Shown in pieces: positions 14,369 through 21,584 of a DNA stretch of 21,584 nt. This stretch comes from Syntrophomonadaceae bacterium (lineage in GTDB: Bacteria > Bacillota > Dethiobacteria > SKNC01): the NCBI GenBank assembly GCA_003555415.1, contig PWHX01000060.1, positions 1-21,584 on the forward strand, read 5' to 3'. The notes under the pieces are model-generated. The model was not told the DNA's origin. It worked only from the letters and a program-made list of their open reading frames with translations, and did not search any database. The translations under genes were made by a program, and so were the position numbers. Every line of letters begins with the position of its first letter. Positions within the stretch are counted from its first letter, which is position 1.

Positions 14369-15229
14369 CTAGCTTACTGTCCTGGCAATCAAGATTTTTT
14401 CCCCTTCTCCCAGAAATAGACCCCTGGCAGCCTGCTCCAATTCCCCTTTATTATTTGACAGGCAAAAAAGAGTAGGCCCGCTGCCCGTCATCTGTACCCC
14501 CAGGAACCCTTTGTTCTCCAATTCTCTTTTTCTCTGTGCAATAACAGGGTATTTTTGAAGAGTAACACTTTCCAGGACATTGCCCATATTCTTGCCTAAT
14601 TTTTCTGTTTCCCCATCGCTTACATTTTTTATGACAGCGCTGGTATCAGGCCTTTTCTCTATGCTGCCCGGATTAAAAGAACCATATATTTCTGCGGTAG
14701 AAACGCTGAAAGGAAATACCACCAGCATAACCCACAGGTTAGGCAGTGGAGGTAGTTTAGATAATACATCTCCCTTTCCTTTGGCCAGGCAGGTTCCTCC
14801 TTCAATGCAAAAAGGAACGTCCGCCCCTAATTCACTCCCCGTTTCCAATACTTCTTCTGAGGATATTTTTAAATCCCATAGCCTGTTAACTGCCATTAAA
14901 GCTGCTGCTGCATCAGTGCTTCCCCCTGCCAGGCCGGCGCCTATAGGAATATTTTTTTCCAGGTTAATTTTAATTCCCTTGTTAACCTTAGTTTTTTCCT
15001 TTAGCTTTTCTACCGCCTTTATAATCAGATTGGTCTGGTCCAGGGGAACCTGGGGGTGGGTGCATTCTAGTTCTATTACCTCTTCTGTAATTTTTTCAAA
15101 TACTAATAGATCCGCAAGATCAATGCTCTGCATTACTATCTCCACTTCATGATAACCATCAGCACGCTTGCAGTGAACATCTAGAGATATGTTGATTTTA
15201 GCCTTGGCTGGAACAAATATTTTATTCAT
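14369..15229 (-). CDS. ispE: 4-diphosphocytidyl-2-C-methyl-D-erythritol kinase
   Basis: A 286-residue GHMP-family kinase of the MEP isoprenoid pathway, phosphorylating CDP-methylerythritol. Motifs: AKAKINISLDVHCKRADGYH (about 8-27, substrate site with the catalytic Lys), the ATP loop IPIGAGLAGGSTDAAAAL (about 93-110) containing an active-site Asp, LGADVPFC, and MTGSGPTLFCL near the C-terminus. Start: ATG 15229 with GAGGAG 6 nt upstream. In B. subtilis ispE follows sspF directly; here four genes separate them. It heads a short unit with the nucleotidyltransferase and lies behind the cphA terminator. No convincing promoter is seen in the 100-bp gap. Confidence 0.97.
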   Translation of the reverse strand: MNKIFVPAKAKINISLDVHCKRADGYHEVEIVMQSIDLADLLVFEKITEEVIELECTHPQVPLDQTNLIIKAVEKLKEKTKVNKGIKINLEKNIPIGAGLAGGSTDAAAALMAVNRLWDLKISSEEVLETGSELGADVPFCIEGGTCLAKGKGDVLSKLPPLPNLWVMLVVFPFSVSTAEIYGSFNPGSIEKRPDTSAVIKNVSDGETEKLGKNMGNVLESVTLQKYPVIAQRKRELENKGFLGVQMTGSGPTLFCLSNNKGELEQAARGLFLGEGEKILIARTVS

Positions 15230-15331
15230 TTTTTTCTCCTCATAAAAAAAATAATAATTATCCCTTAATTATTTCGTCACTTGCTAGTCTTTTCCTTTTA
15301 GCTAAAATAATTTATATGAACCAATTTAATG

Positions 15332-15362
15332 AAAAAAAGAGCCGAATATGGCCCCTTTTTTT
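15332..15362 (-). terminator. Terminator after cphA
   Basis: AGGGGCC pairs with GGCTCTT (two G-U pairs) around loop ATATTC, followed by Ts on the minus strand (15338-15332). It begins at the cphA stop codon. Confidence 0.8.
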
Positions 15363-18015
15363 AAATAGCCCTGCCTGCCAGTAACTTTTTAGTTCTAGAG
15401 ATAACAGGTTCTTTTGATTCTTTGGCCAAGTTTTCCAGAACCTCTAAAACAGGTTCTAGCTTTTCATAGAATATCACAATTGAATCCCCTTCTTCAACCC
15501 TCTGTAATGCAATATTTAAAGCTTGTGTTTCATCTAATATGATTTCTACTTCAATATCTTTACCCACTTCTTTAACACCTTTTTCCAGGAGGGAGGCAAC
15601 TTCTCCCGGCTCCCTGACCCTGGAAACCATGTCTTCTTTTATATAAATATGGTTAAATGATTTTCCAGCGGCGATACCTGCTTTTCTTATAAGATCATCT
15701 GACCTGTCTTCCGGTACACCGATTATGCCAACCAAGCGGTCAGCACCAATATTTCTAGCCATTTCCGCTACACTTAAAAATCCCGCTTCATTATGACCGT
15801 AGTCAACAATAACTTTAAACATACCATAGTCAAATATATTGCCCCTTCCGGGATTATCCATTAATGAGAGGGAAAACTTATTCAGGGCTGCAGCTATTTC
15901 CTCTGTAGATAAGCCATATGCAGTGCCGGCTGCAGTTACAGCCAGAGCATTCTCTATGTGGTGCCCGGCTTTCCCTTTTAGCGTTAGGGGAACATCTTTT
16001 ACTCTTATTACAAATTTAGATTTATTACCTTCAGCAATATATATGGAATTATCCCGTATAAATACAGCTTTTCCACCACCGGCTAAATGCCTCTTCAATT
16101 TTATGCTGTTATCTTTTTTACTAAAATAAATAATGCTGCTTTTGACCCAGCGGGACAATTCTATTATGTTGTCATCGTCAACGTTTAAAACTACATTCCC
16201 ATGGGGTTTAACAGCCTCCGCCACCAAAGATTTGACATAAAGTAAATCCTCCAGGCTGTTTATACCGTCCTGTCCCAGGTGATCACAACTTATATTGGTA
16301 ATAACAGCTATGTCACTAAGGTCGTAACCCAAACCTCTTCTAATTATGCCTCCCCGGGCTGTCTCCAGAACAGCGGCTTCTACCATAGGATTCCTTAAAA
16401 CAGTTTGTGCGCTGAGGGGCCCTGTAGTGTCCCCATCTATTATACAACGGTCATTAATAAATATCCCTTCGGATGTTGTCATTCCTGTTTTTATTCCTTT
16501 TTTCTTTAACATGTAGTTTATCATACGGCTAACTGTAGTTTTACCATTGGTGCCGGTAATGCTGATTACAGGAACTTGTGACCTGGCACCCTGGGGGAAA
16601 AGCATATCTACTATGGCTCCTCCTGCATCCCTGGGTTCGCCTTGACTGGGATATTCATGCATTCTTATTCCTGGAGCAGCATTAACTTCAATAACTGCTC
16701 CGCCGTTTTCTTTCAAGGGAACAGAAATATCTTCTGAAACGATATCCAGGCCAGCTATGTCCAGGCCCAAAATCCCAGCAGTCCTTTCAGCTATAAATAT
16801 ATTGTCGGGGTGTACCAGGTCTGTAACATCTAATGCCTTACCACCGGTACTTAAGTTGGCATTTTCTCTTAACCACACCTTTTCTCCAGAGGAGGGGATA
16901 AAAGAAATATCTATATTTTGTTTTGACAATACATTTAAAACATGGGAATCAATCTTTATTTTTGTCAGGGGTTTCTCATGGTCATCTCCCCTTAAGGGGT
17001 CATTATTTAATTCCTGGATTAACCGGCTAATACTTTTTTCCCCATCACCTGTTACATAAGGAGGCACCCTTTCTGAAGCTGCTACCATTTTTCCATCTAT
17101 TATTAATAAACGATAGTTTCGCCCTCTTAAATACTTTTCTATGATAACTTTAGAGCTATATTTGCAGGCCTCTTCAAAAGCATCCCGGAGCTCCCCAGGC
17201 TCCCTTATATCTACGGTTACACCCCTGCCGTGATTACCGTTATAAGGCTTTACTGCTACGGGATAACCAATAATATCCGCCTGCTGACCGGCCTCCTCCA
17301 CGGTATAAACAGCTGCTCCTGGGGGAACGGGGATTTCCTCCTGCTCCAGCATCTCCTTACATAACAACTTATCTCCTGCCAAATCTACAGCAATAGAGCT
17401 GGTTTGACAGCTGGTAGTAGCCATAATTCGTTTCTGATGCTTACCGGTCCCCAGTTGTAGAAAGCTGGTGCCTTCTTTTAGGGGAATAACTTGAATATTT
17501 CTTTTCTTTGCCGCTCTTATAATAGATTTGGTACTGGGACCATAATCATACTTTTTAGATATTTCCTTTAATTCATCTAATTTTTTATCCAGGTCAATAC
17601 TCTTATTTTCCAGAATACTTTCTACCAATTCAACTGCCAGAATGCCAGCGGCTAATCCCACTTCCTTTACTCTGTAATTAAAAATTATATTATATACAAA
17701 GGGGTCATCCGTACTCCTGGTTTTACCATAGTTAGTTACATGACCCACCCGCTGCTGAAGTTCAATGGCTGTATGTTCAATTACATGACCCAGGTAAGTT
17801 CCTTCTTCCAGTCTTTCTATGAAACCTCCCGGCCTCCCCCTGGAACAATAATGTTCTTTCAAACCTGGTAACCTTGTTACTATATTATTTTTAAAGCTGG
17901 AAATTTGCTCTGTAGTTACCTCTGCCCAGTCCTGCAAGTTGATTATCATTTGTATAGAGGGATTATGGCTGTAAATATTTCTTCCTGGGAAAAAATTTAT
18001 TTCTTGAATGTACAT
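15361..18015 (-). CDS. cphA: Cyanophycin synthetase
   Basis: An 884-residue CphA1-type enzyme that polymerises aspartate and arginine into the nitrogen store cyanophycin, using two ATP-dependent sites. The N-terminal domain (about 1-160) has GRPGGFIERLEEGTYLGHVI and an H77-V-I-E80-H81 motif. The ATP-grasp domain (about 210-470) has VKPYNGNHGRGVT (255-267) and EVNAAPGIRMHEYP (443-456). The Mur-ligase-like domain has P-loop GTNGKTT (488-494), AAVLETARGGI, DHLGQDG and DYGHNEAGF (738-746). Length and order match full CphA1, so both ligase sites look intact. Start: ATG 18015, though AGGAGG is 14 nt upstream, longer than usual. It follows cyanophycinase by 101 nt, likely one operon. Presence beside sspF suggests use during sporulation; that is inference. 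Confidence 0.97.
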   Translation of the reverse strand: MYIQEINFFPGRNIYSHNPSIQMIINLQDWAEVTTEQISSFKNNIVTRLPGLKEHYCSRGRPGGFIERLEEGTYLGHVIEHTAIELQQRVGHVTNYGKTRSTDDPFVYNIIFNYRVKEVGLAAGILAVELVESILENKSIDLDKKLDELKEISKKYDYGPSTKSIIRAAKKRNIQVIPLKEGTSFLQLGTGKHQKRIMATTSCQTSSIAVDLAGDKLLCKEMLEQEEIPVPPGAAVYTVEEAGQQADIIGYPVAVKPYNGNHGRGVTVDIREPGELRDAFEEACKYSSKVIIEKYLRGRNYRLLIIDGKMVAASERVPPYVTGDGEKSISRLIQELNNDPLRGDDHEKPLTKIKIDSHVLNVLSKQNIDISFIPSSGEKVWLRENANLSTGGKALDVTDLVHPDNIFIAERTAGILGLDIAGLDIVSEDISVPLKENGGAVIEVNAAPGIRMHEYPSQGEPRDAGGAIVDMLFPQGARSQVPVISITGTNGKTTVSRMINYMLKKKGIKTGMTTSEGIFINDRCIIDGDTTGPLSAQTVLRNPMVEAAVLETARGGIIRRGLGYDLSDIAVITNISCDHLGQDGINSLEDLLYVKSLVAEAVKPHGNVVLNVDDDNIIELSRWVKSSIIYFSKKDNSIKLKRHLAGGGKAVFIRDNSIYIAEGNKSKFVIRVKDVPLTLKGKAGHHIENALAVTAAGTAYGLSTEEIAAALNKFSLSLMDNPGRGNIFDYGMFKVIVDYGHNEAGFLSVAEMARNIGADRLVGIIGVPEDRSDDLIRKAGIAAGKSFNHIYIKEDMVSRVREPGEVASLLEKGVKEVGKDIEVEIILDETQALNIALQRVEEGDSIVIFYEKLEPVLEVLENLAKESKEPVISRTKKLLAGRAI

Positions 18016-18116
18016 TATTTCTTGAAAAACCTCCTAGAATAAGGGCAAAAAAATATAAATTTAGTGTTATTAATATTTCCTCAATGATTTTTTTCTATGC
18101 AAATATGTATATTATG

Positions 18117-18923
18117 TTAGTTAATCATAGGCTTTCTCTCTTTTAAACTGAACCTGCAACCGCTGGATAAAATTTGTAAAATAACATTTGTTATGATAAG
18201 AGGCTGATTAGGTTCCAGCTCGGATACATTAGAATACCCGATGTTTTTACCATCTAAAACGGTTGCGGAGTTGGAGCCTATAACTTCCAGGTGACCGTCT
18301 GAACGGACAACAATAGCTGTATCCTCGTCAATTCCAATGCCCAGGATATAAGGGTTGTGAGCTATAACCGAAAGCAGTCGTCCCGTTCTACCCCTTTGGG
18401 CAAAGTGTTGATCTATAACTACTTCTTTTAAAAATCCCAAGCCTGGAGCCATAGATAGAGAGGTAACCTGAGGAGTATCATCGCTATAACCTCCTACAAT
18501 CATAGTATCACTCATAACTGAAGCGCCTGCACTGGTACCGGCTATAACTACCCCCTGCCTATATAAATCATATAAACTTTTTTCTAATTCAGTTCCTCCC
18601 AGGGTTCCGGTTATCCTGAGCTGATCTCCCCCTGTAAAAAATATTCCCGTTGACTCCTTTAATTTTTTAATAATCTCCGGGTCACAGGCCTTTCTGCGGT
18701 CACTTATATTAAATATAGAAACTTCCTTAAGGCCTAGTTTCTTAAATACTTCTATATATTCTTTCCCAACCTGCTCAGGTTTCAGGGAAGCCGTGGTTAA
18801 AACTGCCATCCTGGCAGCACTACCTCCTGCTAATTGAACAACCTGTTTTAAAATAAAACAATCCTTTTCCTTGTCCTCTGAACCACCGATAATCACCAGA
18901 TTACCTTGAACTTTTTCTCCCAC
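18117..18923 (-). CDS. cphB: Cyanophycinase
   Basis: A 268-residue serine peptidase of family S51 that hydrolyses cyanophycin to beta-Asp-Arg dipeptides. The nucleophile is Ser131 in AGTSAGASVM; other active-site elements are FTGGDQLR (96-103), DQHFAQRGR (171-179) and GIGIDEDTA (196-203). All correspond to the residues used by the Synechocystis enzyme. There is no signal peptide, so it acts in the cytoplasm. Start: GTG 18923 with AAAGGTGAT about 5 nt upstream. It precedes cphA and comes after the terminator of the NAD-salvage pair, so it probably has a promoter in 18924-18992, although I could not find clear boxes. The beta-aspartyl dipeptidase needed to finish degradation is not in this window. 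Confidence 0.96.
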   Translation of the reverse strand: MGEKVQGNLVIIGGSEDKEKDCFILKQVVQLAGGSAARMAVLTTASLKPEQVGKEYIEVFKKLGLKEVSIFNISDRRKACDPEIIKKLKESTGIFFTGGDQLRITGTLGGTELEKSLYDLYRQGVVIAGTSAGASVMSDTMIVGGYSDDTPQVTSLSMAPGLGFLKEVVIDQHFAQRGRTGRLLSVIAHNPYILGIGIDEDTAIVVRSDGHLEVIGSNSATVLDGKNIGYSNVSELEPNQPLIITNVILQILSSGCRFSLKERKPMIN

Positions 18924-18992
18924 TTTATCACCTTTTATCTGCTGGTTTTAATCATAAAATATATAATGTGCAATTTACTAGTTCGCTATACC

Positions 18993-19038
18993 AAAAAAAA
19001 TTATGGGTAAACGCTTGAAATACCTTGAGCGTACCCAT
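18993..19038 (-). terminator. Terminator after nicotinate phosphoribosyltransferase
   Basis: ATGGGTA-CGCT (from 19038) pairs with AGCG-TT-TACCCAT (ending 19003) with a 2-nt bulge, followed by AA and eight Ts (19000-18993). It separates the NAD-salvage pair from cphBA. Confidence 0.85.
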
Positions 19039-19075
19039 AGTAATTAATCAGTACTGTTGGTTTTTACAACATTTG

Positions 19076-20119
19076 TTAAATTACCTTTTTTAAGCGGGGG
19101 TTATCTGTTTTCCCCGGGATCCTTCCCCTCTTAGCCAGGGCCTTGCTTTCTATCTCCTTTAAATCCATAGTCATATCAATGGCTGGGGCTCTGGATATGT
19201 AGCTGCCCACGCCAAAAGCATCTACTCCCGCCTCTATAAGCTCTGGCATTCTTTGTGGAGTTATGCCCCCGGAAGCCAGTATTTTCACATGCTTAAACCC
19301 TTCAAGATCTAAACGGGCCCGGACCTCCTTTACCAACCCCGGGGTAACGCCTCCCCGCTCCCCCGGGGTATCCAGTCTTACACCCTCCAGCTTCTCCGTT
19401 AAAGCAGATGCAACCCTTAAGGTTTCCTCCGCTTCATCTTTAAAAGTATCCACCAGTATAATTCGGGGAACTTCTTCGGGCATTATTTCATCAAAGGTCC
19501 TGGCTACTTTTACCGTATCACCAACAATTAAAAAAGCGGCATGGGGTACAGTTCCTATCGGCTCTTTACCCAACAACTTGGCCCCTAAAATACAGCTACA
19601 TCCATCGGCTCCGCCTATTATGGCAGCTCTTTCCATAACAGGAGCAACTGCCGGGTGAAGGTGCCGGGCCCCAAAACAAATTACTTGGCAACCTTGAGCC
19701 GTTTCCTTACACTCCCGGGCAGCGGTTGCCCACCCGCTGCTGCTGGCCAACATGCCCAGCAAGGCGGTTTCATATAAGCCAAACTCACCGTAAGGACCTT
19801 CTATGCGCATAACTACTTCTTTTTTAGTAAACTCGTCTCCCTCCCGTAAAGACCAAACGCTAACCTCCAGATTTCTCAATAAATTAAGCGCTTCTTTGGT
19901 GCCGGCTAAAGTCCCGCCCCGGGTAGCAAATATCTCTGCAGTAACCTTTGTACGGTCCAATCCTAAACTGGTTAACATTTCATGAGTTCTCAAAAAGTAT
20001 ACGTCTGCAGTTAACCCTACCTTTATTTCCTCATGAGTTGCAGAGTATATTGTTCTTTCGGAAGGTATTTTTATTTTTTTAATATCTTGGCTGTTTTTTA
20101 TATAATTTATCTTATCCAT
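19076..20119 (-). CDS. Nicotinate phosphoribosyltransferase
   Basis: A 347-residue enzyme making nicotinate mononucleotide from nicotinate and PRPP. It is the short NAPRTase type rather than the roughly 490-residue Bacillus PncB. Visible features: YSATHEEIKVGLTADVYF (25-42), ATRGGTLAG, CFGARHLHPAVAP, IGTVPHAAFL, ILVDTFKDEAEET and RLDTPGERGG. The last two lie in the phosphoribosyl-binding half of the type II phosphoribosyltransferase barrel, and ASGGITPQRMPEL closes it. Start: ATG 20119 with AAAGGA about 9 nt upstream. It begins 18 nt after the nicotinamidase stop, so the pair converts nicotinamide to NaMN in two consecutive steps. PRPP comes from prs in the same window. Confidence 0.93.
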   Translation of the reverse strand: MDKINYIKNSQDIKKIKIPSERTIYSATHEEIKVGLTADVYFLRTHEMLTSLGLDRTKVTAEIFATRGGTLAGTKEALNLLRNLEVSVWSLREGDEFTKKEVVMRIEGPYGEFGLYETALLGMLASSSGWATAARECKETAQGCQVICFGARHLHPAVAPVMERAAIIGGADGCSCILGAKLLGKEPIGTVPHAAFLIVGDTVKVARTFDEIMPEEVPRIILVDTFKDEAEETLRVASALTEKLEGVRLDTPGERGGVTPGLVKEVRARLDLEGFKHVKILASGGITPQRMPELIEAGVDAFGVGSYISRAPAIDMTMDLKEIESKALAKRGRIPGKTDNPRLKKVI

Positions 20120-20137
20120 ATATAACTTCCTTTCATC

Positions 20138-20656
20138 TTACAAAATCTTAACTCCTAAAGTACTTTCCATCTCCTTTAAAGCATAAGAATGAGCTTCATT
20201 ACAAAAACTAGTAACAGCATTTTTATAGACATTTACTTTATAATTTAACATCCGGGCATCAGCTGCAGAATATAAAACGCAAATATTAGTACAAACCCCG
20301 GTCAAAAACAATTCCTCTACCTTTAATTCCCTTAAGGTTAAGTCCAGGTCGGTGCCAAAAAAAGCGCTAAATCTTCTTTTAGACAATATTACATCTCCTT
20401 TAGCTGGAGTTAGTTCGTCAATTATGTCCGCTCCGGGAGTTCCCTGTAAACAGTGAGGCGGAAACATCTCAAATTCAGCATCATGGGGAAAATGATTATC
20501 ACATATGTATATCACATGGGTTCTATCTTCTCTGGCTTTTTGAATAATTTTTTGGATAGGATCAATAATCTCTAAGCCTGTTTCTCCAATATATAGCCGA
20601 CCTTCTGATCGTATAAAATCATTTAACATATCAGTAACCAGCAGTGCCTTTTCCAT
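20138..20656 (-). CDS. pncA: Nicotinamidase
   Basis: A 172-residue isochorismatase-fold hydrolase, deamidating nicotinamide to nicotinate. The catalytic triad is visible: Asp9 (LLVTDMLNDF), Lys93 (ILSKRRFSAF) and Cys126 (GVCTNICVL). D53-N-H55 with H58 fits the metal site, and PPHCLQGTPGADI matches the substrate-loop region. It resembles B. subtilis PncA along its length, including FSAFFGTDLDLTLRE. Start: ATG 20656 with GAGGAGG 8 nt upstream. The next gene is nicotinate phosphoribosyltransferase, which makes the nicotinamidase assignment more secure than for a lone isochorismatase-family gene. A palindrome CAATTT-TT-AAATTG sits immediately upstream of the SD and may affect translation. Confidence 0.93.
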   Translation of the reverse strand: MEKALLVTDMLNDFIRSEGRLYIGETGLEIIDPIQKIIQKAREDRTHVIYICDNHFPHDAEFEMFPPHCLQGTPGADIIDELTPAKGDVILSKRRFSAFFGTDLDLTLRELKVEELFLTGVCTNICVLYSAADARMLNYKVNVYKNAVTSFCNEAHSYALKEMESTLGVKIL

Positions 20657-20674
20657 AAAAAGAACCTCCTCAAT

Positions 20675-20704
20675 TTAAAAATTGTTATTTTTATCTTTCT
20701 TCAT
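20675..20704 (-). CDS. Possible 9-codon leader ORF upstream of pncA
   Basis: ATG at 20704 has AAAGGAG 11 nt upstream and encodes MKKDKNNNF followed by TAA, ending 18 nt before the pncA start. The stop overlaps the palindrome next to the pncA SD. It could be a leader peptide that opens the pncA start region, or a chance ORF in A-rich sequence. No family is recognisable. Confidence 0.2.
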   Translation of the reverse strand: MKKDKNNNF

Positions 20705-20729
20705 AAATATTCTATCTCCTTTTAAAAAG

Positions 20730-20760
20730 TAAATTAAAGGGATATGCAATGCACATCCCT
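20730..20760 (-). terminator. Terminator after sspF
   Basis: AGGGATGTGC / GCATATCCCT (20760-20738) forms a 10-bp stem with one G-U pair and loop ATT, followed by TTTAATTT. It begins 6 nt after the sspF stop. Confidence 0.75.
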
Positions 20761-20766
20761 GCCACT

Positions 20767-20955
20767 TTATTTATTATTATTTTTTTCTTGTAAAAACCTA
20801 TTTGCTCTTTCGATTGCAAGCTTTACCATGTTCCCACAATCTCTGGAGCTAACGCCTCCGAAGCCTTCGGTTTTTACAATGTCATAAACACCAAGCTCTT
20901 TAGCCATCTCATACTTCAACTCATCAGACATAATACTACGCCGCCTTTTACTCAC
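20767..20955 (-). CDS. sspF: Small acid-soluble spore protein, SspF type (alpha/beta family)
   Basis: A 62-residue DNA-binding spore protein that coats and protects DNA in the dormant spore. It aligns along its length with B. subtilis SspF: RRRSIMSDELKYEMAKELGV, YDIVKTEGFG, SRDCGNMVKLAIERA. The C-terminus is an Asn/Lys-rich tail. Start: GTG 20955, 10 nt after AAGGAG; an ATG closer to the SD is out of frame. Family knowledge predicts forespore SigG control. I looked for SigG boxes upstream and found only weak candidates. It lies just before the inserted NAD-salvage and cyanophycin genes, and in Bacillus it would be next to ispE. Confidence 0.95.
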   Translation of the reverse strand: MSKRRRSIMSDELKYEMAKELGVYDIVKTEGFGGVSSRDCGNMVKLAIERANRFLQEKNNNK

Positions 20956-21069
20956 CTAGATTCATCTCCTTTAAATAAAGTGGCATTATTATTTTTTGAT
21001 TATTTTTAAAAAATATTAAACCAATAGTTTGCTGTTCATCCATGGAACTAACTACACTTGCTTCCTTTT

Positions 21070-21294
21070 TTAATTATTTATTTTATATTTTATAGCTTCG
21101 ATTAAATCTTCTTCCTTTTCATATTGGGAAAAATTAAAATTTAAATTAAACAGCACATCAAGGGCTACCCGGCATAACAAGCTTTCATTAAGTTTCCTTT
21201 TGCCTTTCTTCCTGTTCTCAAATACTACGCCAGCCAAACGCTCTACCTGTTCAGCCCGCAAGTATATCCCTTTTTTTACCAGTTTTTTTTCCAA
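21070..21294 (-). CDS. Small protein of unknown function, possibly ribbon-helix-helix-like
   Basis: A 74-residue, strongly charged protein beginning (M)EKKLVKKGIYLRAEQVERLA. A short strand followed by a helix and then LNESLLCRVALDVLFNL recalls the strand-helix-helix layout of ribbon-helix-helix DNA-binding proteins, but I do not recognise a defined family. Start choice: TTG 21294 has GGAG 8 nt upstream; an in-frame GTG at 21303 overlaps the SD itself and is less likely. It lies upstream of sspF with 114 nt between and no terminator, in the same direction. Its position near sspF corresponds to where veg is found in B. subtilis, but the sequence does not resemble Veg to my eye. Confidence 0.65.
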   Translation of the reverse strand: MEKKLVKKGIYLRAEQVERLAGVVFENRKKGKRKLNESLLCRVALDVLFNLNFNFSQYEKEEDLIEAIKYKINN

Positions 21295-21465
21295 TGTACC
21301 CACTCCCTCAAGTCTTTGGATTAACTCATGGCAGGCTTATCCACCTCAATTTTTTTCTAAATCTAAATGGTTAAGTTTTTATATAAGTCTGTTTGTAGCA
21401 TTTTATGCAATATTTAAGGAAAATGTGCAAGAACAATCTAACATCATATGCCTAGCTTTTTTTGC

Positions 21466-21503
21466 AAAAAAAATATCCCCTGCTTTTTCGAATTGCAGGG
21501 GAT
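21466..21503 (-). terminator. Terminator of the gene at the right edge
   Basis: ATCCCCTGC (21503-21495) pairs perfectly with GCAGGGGAT (21483-21475), followed by A and eight Ts on the minus strand (21473-21466, one interruption). It starts 8 nt after the stop of the partial gene. The stretch 21295-21465 between this and the next gene holds no clear promoter that I can find. Confidence 0.85.
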
Positions 21504-21511
21504 TTAATGTT

Positions 21512-21583
21512 TTAGGGTTTCCTAATAAACAATTGTGTATAAATCTTGCCGTAACGAGATCCATCAACTATTCCTATACCAAC
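21512..21583 (-). CDS. C-terminal fragment, probably of a CAP (SCP/YkwD-like) domain protein
   Basis: Only the last 23 codons are present, reading VGIGIVDGSRYGKIYTQLFI then RKP and TAA at 21514-21512. The pattern GxG...YxTQLFI is the usual C-terminal strand pair of CAP/SCP domains found in clostridial secreted proteins such as YkwD. Too little is present to be sure of the family, and nothing can be said about a signal peptide. Its own terminator follows. Confidence 0.55.
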   Translation of the reverse strand, partial: VGIGIVDGSRYGKIYTQLFIRKP

Positions 21584-21584
21584 A

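Noticed and set aside
14580..15152. A 190-codon open frame on the plus strand
   Set aside because: It is entirely antisense to ispE, which matches its family over its full length; no start signal or domain is seen.
15230..15331. Possible promoter TTGGTT...CTAAAA upstream of ispE
   Set aside because: The -10 half matches the consensus at too few positions to be distinguished from the AT-rich background.
20960..21066. Search for a SigG promoter upstream of sspF
   Set aside because: Only fragments such as CACTTTA with no correctly spaced -35 box were found, so no promoter was annotated despite the expectation for this gene.
1..21584. CRISPR arrays, insertion sequences, tRNA or rRNA genes
   Set aside because: I saw no regularly spaced repeats, transposase-like frames, terminal inverted repeats, or tRNA/rRNA signatures in the window.

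Overview
The window is a 21.6 kb stretch of a low-GC, endospore-forming Firmicute chromosome, most likely from class Clostridia. Evidence: an SspF-type small acid-soluble spore protein, SpoVG, a T-box leader, strong Shine-Dalgarno (SD) sequences with frequent TTG/GTG starts, and a tungstate transporter typical of anaerobes. Every gene I can support lies on the minus strand, so the window reads biologically from right (21584) to left (1).

In transcription order: the 3' end of a CAP-domain-like protein and its terminator (21584-21466); a small unknown protein (21294-21070); sspF (20955-20767) with a terminator; a nicotinamide salvage pair, pncA and nicotinate phosphoribosyltransferase (20656-19076), with a terminator; cyanophycinase cphB and cyanophycin synthetase cphA (18923-15361) with a terminator; ispE and a MobA-like nucleotidyltransferase (15229-13595); spoVG (13370-13080) behind a SigH-like promoter and closed by a terminator; glmU, prs, rplY/ctc and pth (13015-9241); a tungstate ABC transporter tupA-tupB-tupC (9057-6764); a T-box leader and aroF-pheA (6650-4365) with a terminator; a very small PrsW/CPBP-like membrane protein (4259-3858); mfd (3709-167) behind a consensus promoter; and the first 34 codons of a lipoprotein (104-1).

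The backbone sspF-ispE-spoVG-glmU-prs-ctc-pth-mfd is the order known from Bacillus subtilis. Four modules interrupt it: NAD salvage plus cyanophycin metabolism between sspF and ispE, the nucleotidyltransferase between ispE and spoVG, tungstate uptake between pth and mfd, and the Phe/aromatic operon plus the mini membrane protease, also between pth and mfd. The cyanophycin genes next to sspF suggest, but do not prove, a nitrogen reserve linked to sporulation.

The most unusual signal is the aroF leader. One T-box (6410-6397) is followed by two intrinsic terminators. The complement needed to form the antiterminator occurs twice: once in the left arm of terminator 1 (CGTTCCT) and once, as a perfect match (CGTCCCT), in the loop of terminator 2. 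A single tRNA-sensing element might therefore control two successive terminators. Other points of interest are the 133-residue PrsW/CPBP-like protein with all expected motifs, a widely spaced 10-bp inverted repeat over the spoVG promoter, and terminators placed inside what is normally a continuous operon (spoVG|glmU and ctc|pth).
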